Assembly (NCBI GenBank): GCA_001910725.1 | Contig: MJGA01000020.1 | Coordinates: 496,001 to 560,000, forward strand | Source of the DNA: Phanerodontia chrysosporium | Taxonomy: Eukaryota > Basidiomycota > Agaricomycetes > Polyporales > Phanerochaetaceae | Direction: 5' to 3' | Length of the DNA: 64,000 nt | Shown here: positions 60,844 through 64,000 of the stretch, in pieces | How positions within the stretch are numbered: the first letter of the stretch is position 1 | How the letters are laid out: each line of letters begins with the position of its first letter | Made by a program: the position numbers and the translations under genes | Notes under the pieces: model-generated | Told to the model about the DNA's origin: nothing | Database searches by the model: none | What the model saw: only the letters and a program-made list of their open reading frames with translations

Positions 60844-62572
60844 CTACCACATGCGCCACTGCATGAGCCTGACAGCGTCGCCTGAAAGACGGGGGCACTC
60901 ACAGAACCACTCCCATTTGCTATGCCCCATGACGGACTCCCAGTTTGCCCGGTAGCTGCCAAGCCACCAAAGATGGCCCTCGGCGTAGGGGTTGCCCCAC
61001 TCATGGTCCCATTGCTTTCTCAACCTCCGCTTGGCGCTGCATCCGGGCGTGAGCGACGAGATGGAACCGGGCCTACCAAGCCAGAGCTTACCCGAATTGG
61101 TACCAAGAGAAGTGTCGGGCAAGCACCGACTTCTCGCGCTCAATCATTCGCTGCTTGTTGAGTGTCTCGACCGTGGTCGCGTTGAGCAGGATCAATCGGA
61201 CATGCGTGGCAAGCAATGTTGTAGTGAAGAGGATGAATAGCGCAGATCTGCGACCCAGGTCAGCGTACCGACGCCGGCGGAGCGAAGTGAGACGTCCGAC
61301 GTACAATGCGATGACGACGATATATTGCGCATCAAGATCGCCGTCTCGACCCTCTTGCACTGCGCCTGCGATGAGCGTGGAAAAGGTCCACATGCAAAAG
61401 AGCGCAGCCCACTCGAGGAAGTTGACGAAGAACTTGTGATTCCGCGCACCCACGCACTGTCCTATCCCTACGTAACAGTGAGTCAAGTGTCCTATTCGGC
61501 GAGGCACGAGCTTACATGGACAATGGTGGTCATACTTCAGGATGCACTATAACCGACGAGTCAATCACACGGTCCAGGTTCTAGAGCAACTTCGACTGAC
61601 AGTTCCACACGCCCGACAGTGGTGGGCCCTCGGTGGCTTTACGATGCCATCCTTGAAGCAGTACCTGTATTCTGGAAGCAAGACTGGGGTCATGGCCGGC
61701 CGTCTCGTGTAACTCATCGGCAATGCGCTCGTATCACCGTGGCTGCCTGCATTCACTTCATTGCGTGCGCGGGCCGCCTGGACGGGAGGGATGGCGTCGG
61801 CATCGCCGGAATTCTCATCTTGACAGCCTGTCAGCGCATGTCCGAGGTGCCAATATGGGTCTACTGACCGCGTTGCCTCCCAGGCTTTTCGGATGGAGCG
61901 GCATGCGACTCGAGAGTCGTGCTGCCGTTTGACTGCTCGCCGCCGGTAGCAGAGCTGCCTGCGTAGTTGAACTGTCCGGCACCGTGTTCGAGCTCACTCG
62001 ACGAATCCCACCATTGTGGCACTGGATTCTGTCTCGGCGGCGGCTCAGGTGACGGCTCCACAAACTGTGAAGGGACCTAAGAATATATTTTGCATTTTAT
62101 TTGTCAGGTACACGTACGTCTCTTGCTTTTCCCGGGCTTGTGAAGACGACCTACAGCTATGTTCAATGGAATTGAATGGTTCGAGCACGGGTAGCGTACC
62201 ACAGCATACGCCCAGAGCATCATGACAAGCAAAATGCAAAAGATTACAAGGAAGGGGACTGATTAATGCGAATGTCAGCGCATAGTGTGGAAGCGGAGAG
62301 AGCGTACACGCACTTCCAAACCTCCGCCCGCCGAGGATGGCGCTGTTGCGCTTGAGCATGGGCACGCAGAAGCGGCCTATGTACACATAAGACGAATAGC
62401 CAATGATGCCTACAGCGAGCACAATCGCAAGCTTGAGCAGTATCCAGGGGTGGGGTTTGTTCCTGCGCTCGGTCCGCCTCTGCATGCTCCTCGAAGTCGC
62501 CTCTTGCATAACTCCACAGCACTTGCCCTCCGGCGATTGCAGCCTCTTCGCGCCTTTCTCATCATTGGCCAT
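60844..62572 (-). CDS. DHHC palmitoyltransferase
   Basis: DHHC enzymes attach palmitate to Cys residues of membrane-associated proteins. The N-terminus (MANDEKGAKRLQSPEGKCCG) precedes the first membrane segment (WILLKLAIVLAVGIIGYSSY). A variable Ser/Gly/Pro-rich segment lies near 61861-62060. The zinc domain is YCFKDGIVKPPRAHHCRACG, and across a GTCAGT/TATAG intron TCILKYDHHCPW, with the catalytic DHHC at about 61525-61535. It continues IGQCVGARNHKFFVNFLEWA and a membrane segment (LFCMWTFSTLIAGAV), then the last membrane segment near ALFILFTTTLLATHVRLILL. The C-terminus (RKQWDHEWGNPYAEGHLWWL) ends at 60844. The closest yeast groups are Pfa3/Pfa4-like, but the exact paralogue cannot be told. 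Confidence 0.9.
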
Positions 62573-62849
62573 ATGGCCTCAACCGTACTGGAGTCCAACA
62601 CAGGATAGATCAGCCAGAGGGGTTAGAGACAAGCAAAGACAGCGGGGAAAGCAATAGCAAGCAAGAGAGTTGCGCGGAGACGGGTGCACTCTGCGCAGCG
62701 GCGAACCAAGGCGTCATCCCGTGATCGGCGCCTAGTGACGGGTAGTGTAACGTCACGCCGCCGTCCCAAAAGCGGGCGCGGGCGCGTCAGATGAGGCGCG
62801 TTCTGACACGCTTGTCTCGAGCGACGAGCGACGGCATTGTGCAGCGGCA
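62573..62849. promoter_or_regulatory. Bidirectional promoter region
   Basis: 277 bp separates the divergent starts of the DHHC gene and the Pop5/Rpp14-like gene. It contains TAACGTCAC, one base off the CRE palindrome seen upstream of other genes here. Confidence 0.4.
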
Positions 62850-63213
62850 ATGCAGGGCGGCGACGGCAACCACTACATCCGCTTCTCCGTAAGCCCGTCG
62901 ACCCCGGACGGCCTCGCTGTCCGCAAGGCGCTGCAGGACGCCCTCCTGCAGTCGTTCGGCCTGACGTCCGCGGGCACGTATGTCGACATCCTCTGGCTCG
63001 CCGATGATGGGGCCGAGGCGGTCGTGCGTGTGAGCAGCAGGTATGTTGCGTGCTTTTCGGGCGAAGCCTCGGCGTGCATGCTAACCGGAGCCCCGTAGCG
63101 AAGCCACAAAACTCATGGCGGCTGCAACCGCGCATTCGGGCTCGCCGAGGCTTTCCTTAATGAAGGACTCGCCCTTCCTCCCGGCCCTGCTCGCGACGGC
63201 AGTCCTGCCGTAA
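62850..63213 (+). CDS. RNase P/MRP protein subunit, Pop5/Rpp14 family
   Basis: Two exons (62850-63040 and 63099-63213) join in phase into 101 residues. The protein starts MQGGDGNHYIRFSVSPSTPD and continues LAVRKALQDALLQSFGLTSA, then TYVDILWLADDGAEAVVRVS. After a GTATGT/CCGTAG intron it reads SEATKLMAAATAHSGSPRLS and ends SPFLPALLATAVLP. The beta-alpha-beta pattern with YIRF at the start and an alpha helix before a G-A-x-x-VRV strand fits the small Rpp14/Pop5 subunits that act in pre-tRNA 5' processing. The match is by fold-like pattern and length rather than a unique motif, so the family call is moderate. Confidence 0.6.
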
Positions 63214-63663
63214 AAACATATGATCGGTTGTGATCCCGAGTATTGACAGATGCTGGATTCTCGTAGGCGTGGTCCTCATGACCGGGAAACACTTCTCACA
63301 ACGTCATGGTTCCCCCGCTAGTCAAGGATGGCAAAAATTCAGTAGCAAGCGGCAGTGGGCAATGCCTTTAGGGCAATGTCAATCGTGGCATCGCGATCCG
63401 TCACTGAAAGGTCGCAGGGGCATTTTTCCTTGAGCAAGTTCCACTATCACACCATGAGTACAATCTGTCAATCGTAACTTCACATTTCGTAACGAGATCT
63501 CTGTGGCAACCAATACATGACAGACTCTTTGGCGAGTTAGTCGACTTCATCGTTTATAGTACAGCTTCAGGGAAGCAGTGCTTGCGCCTCCCGCGCGGGA
63601 TATCAGTGGCGCCGAACTCCGCTTTGACAGACTACGGACGGATAACGCGCGTGTGCAGACGGA
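63214..63663. other. Convergent intergenic region
   Basis: This lies between the 3' ends of the Pop5/Rpp14-like gene and the Dcn1-like gene. Nothing else was seen. Confidence 0.4.
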
Positions 63664-64000
63664 CTACAGTCCTGTCGCCAGCCGGTTTCTTGCATATTCT
63701 ACGAAATCATCGATAGTGGATGGCCAAGCAGCTGCACGCGGCGCAACGTGAGTGCTCGGCTCAGTGACAGTTGACATGGCACGCACCTTCGGTATCGTAC
63801 TTCTCGAATTTCGAGTCGATGGTGCGAACAAACTCCAGGAACTGCGGTGGTCTACATGAGCACAGCTGCCGGCACGGGAGGGCACTGGGTGCTTACCATC
63901 TGCCACACGTCCTTACTGACACCCTTGAGCTTCCTGTCGTCCAGAAAGTCGAACCACCACTGCATATACTCGTCCTGCCAGCCCTCCTCTACGCCTCCCA
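63664..64000 (-). CDS. DCN1: Dcn1-like cullin neddylation protein, 3' part (cut by window edge)
   Basis: Dcn1 is a scaffold-type E3 that helps attach Nedd8/Rub1 to cullins. The visible C-terminal exons read DEYMQWWFDFLDDRKLKGVS, then KDVWQM, then FLEFVRTIDSKFEKYDTE, then AAWPSTIDDFVEYARNRLAT. Two introns (GTAAGC and GTGCGT donors) join in phase. The block DxWxMxLxF...YDxExAWPxxIDDFVEY is the diagnostic potentiating-neddylation (PONY) signature with its C-terminal DDFVE. The 5' part lies beyond 64000. The stop is at 63664. Confidence 0.88.

Overview
This window is nuclear DNA from a filamentous basidiomycete, most likely a wood-decaying Agaricomycete (Polyporales-like). Most genes are split by 50-70 nt GT-AG introns. 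Codon use is GC-rich and coding sequence has GC-rich third positions. Proteins include a secreted GH115 alpha-glucuronidase, a GMC oxidoreductase, a GPI-anchored GH16 glucanase and long Ser/Pro-rich membrane proteins typical of this group. No rRNA, tRNA, CRISPR or clear transposon was seen. The species call is inference.

Layout. 0.2-9 kb: a disordered conserved protein, the XPF/Rad1 DNA-repair endonuclease and an F-box-like gene with a broken frame. 10-23 kb: an accessory region with a GPI-anchored GH16 enzyme, a CsbD stress protein and a dispersed family of four small one-TM proteins. Each of the four ends in paired LPxY/PPxY motifs, and a larger Ser/Thr-rich one-TM protein with a PPSY tail lies next to them. 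24.7-28.9 kb: a GMC oxidoreductase and a Nudix hydrolase whose Nudix box is shifted by one base. 29-36 kb: a one-TM protein, a BAG-domain Hsp70 co-chaperone (frame-broken), a small Cys-rich GPI protein and an F-box-like protein. 38-47 kb: a Cdc20/Fizzy-family APC/C activator, a one-TM protein, the Hsp70 exchange factor Fes1 and GH115. 48-54 kb: two divergently placed multi-pass membrane proteins of unknown function. 54-58 kb is gene-poor apart from a very short Zn2Cys6 protein. 58-64 kb: ornithine aminotransferase, a DHHC palmitoyltransferase, a Pop5/Rpp14-like RNase P/MRP subunit and the 3' part of a Dcn1-like cullin-neddylation gene cut by the window edge.

The strongest candidate for something undescribed is the 10.4-20.3 kb set. 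Genes at 10399, 15363, 18555 and 19803 share a three-exon plan (short N-terminus, TM in its own exon, cytosolic tail) and a tail ending LPxY-(3-5 residues)-PPxY. PPxY is the known ligand of WW domains, including those of Nedd4/Rsp5 ubiquitin ligases, so a clade-specific set of membrane adaptors is a reasonable hypothesis. It has not been tested.

Four genes (about 8760, 21778, 28284 and 32526) break frame at G- or C-rich spots. Three are explained by one missing G, so residual assembly indels should be ruled out before calling any of them pseudogenes. Exon boundaries were read by eye from splice consensus and frame continuity; those given as exact coordinates were checked for phase.
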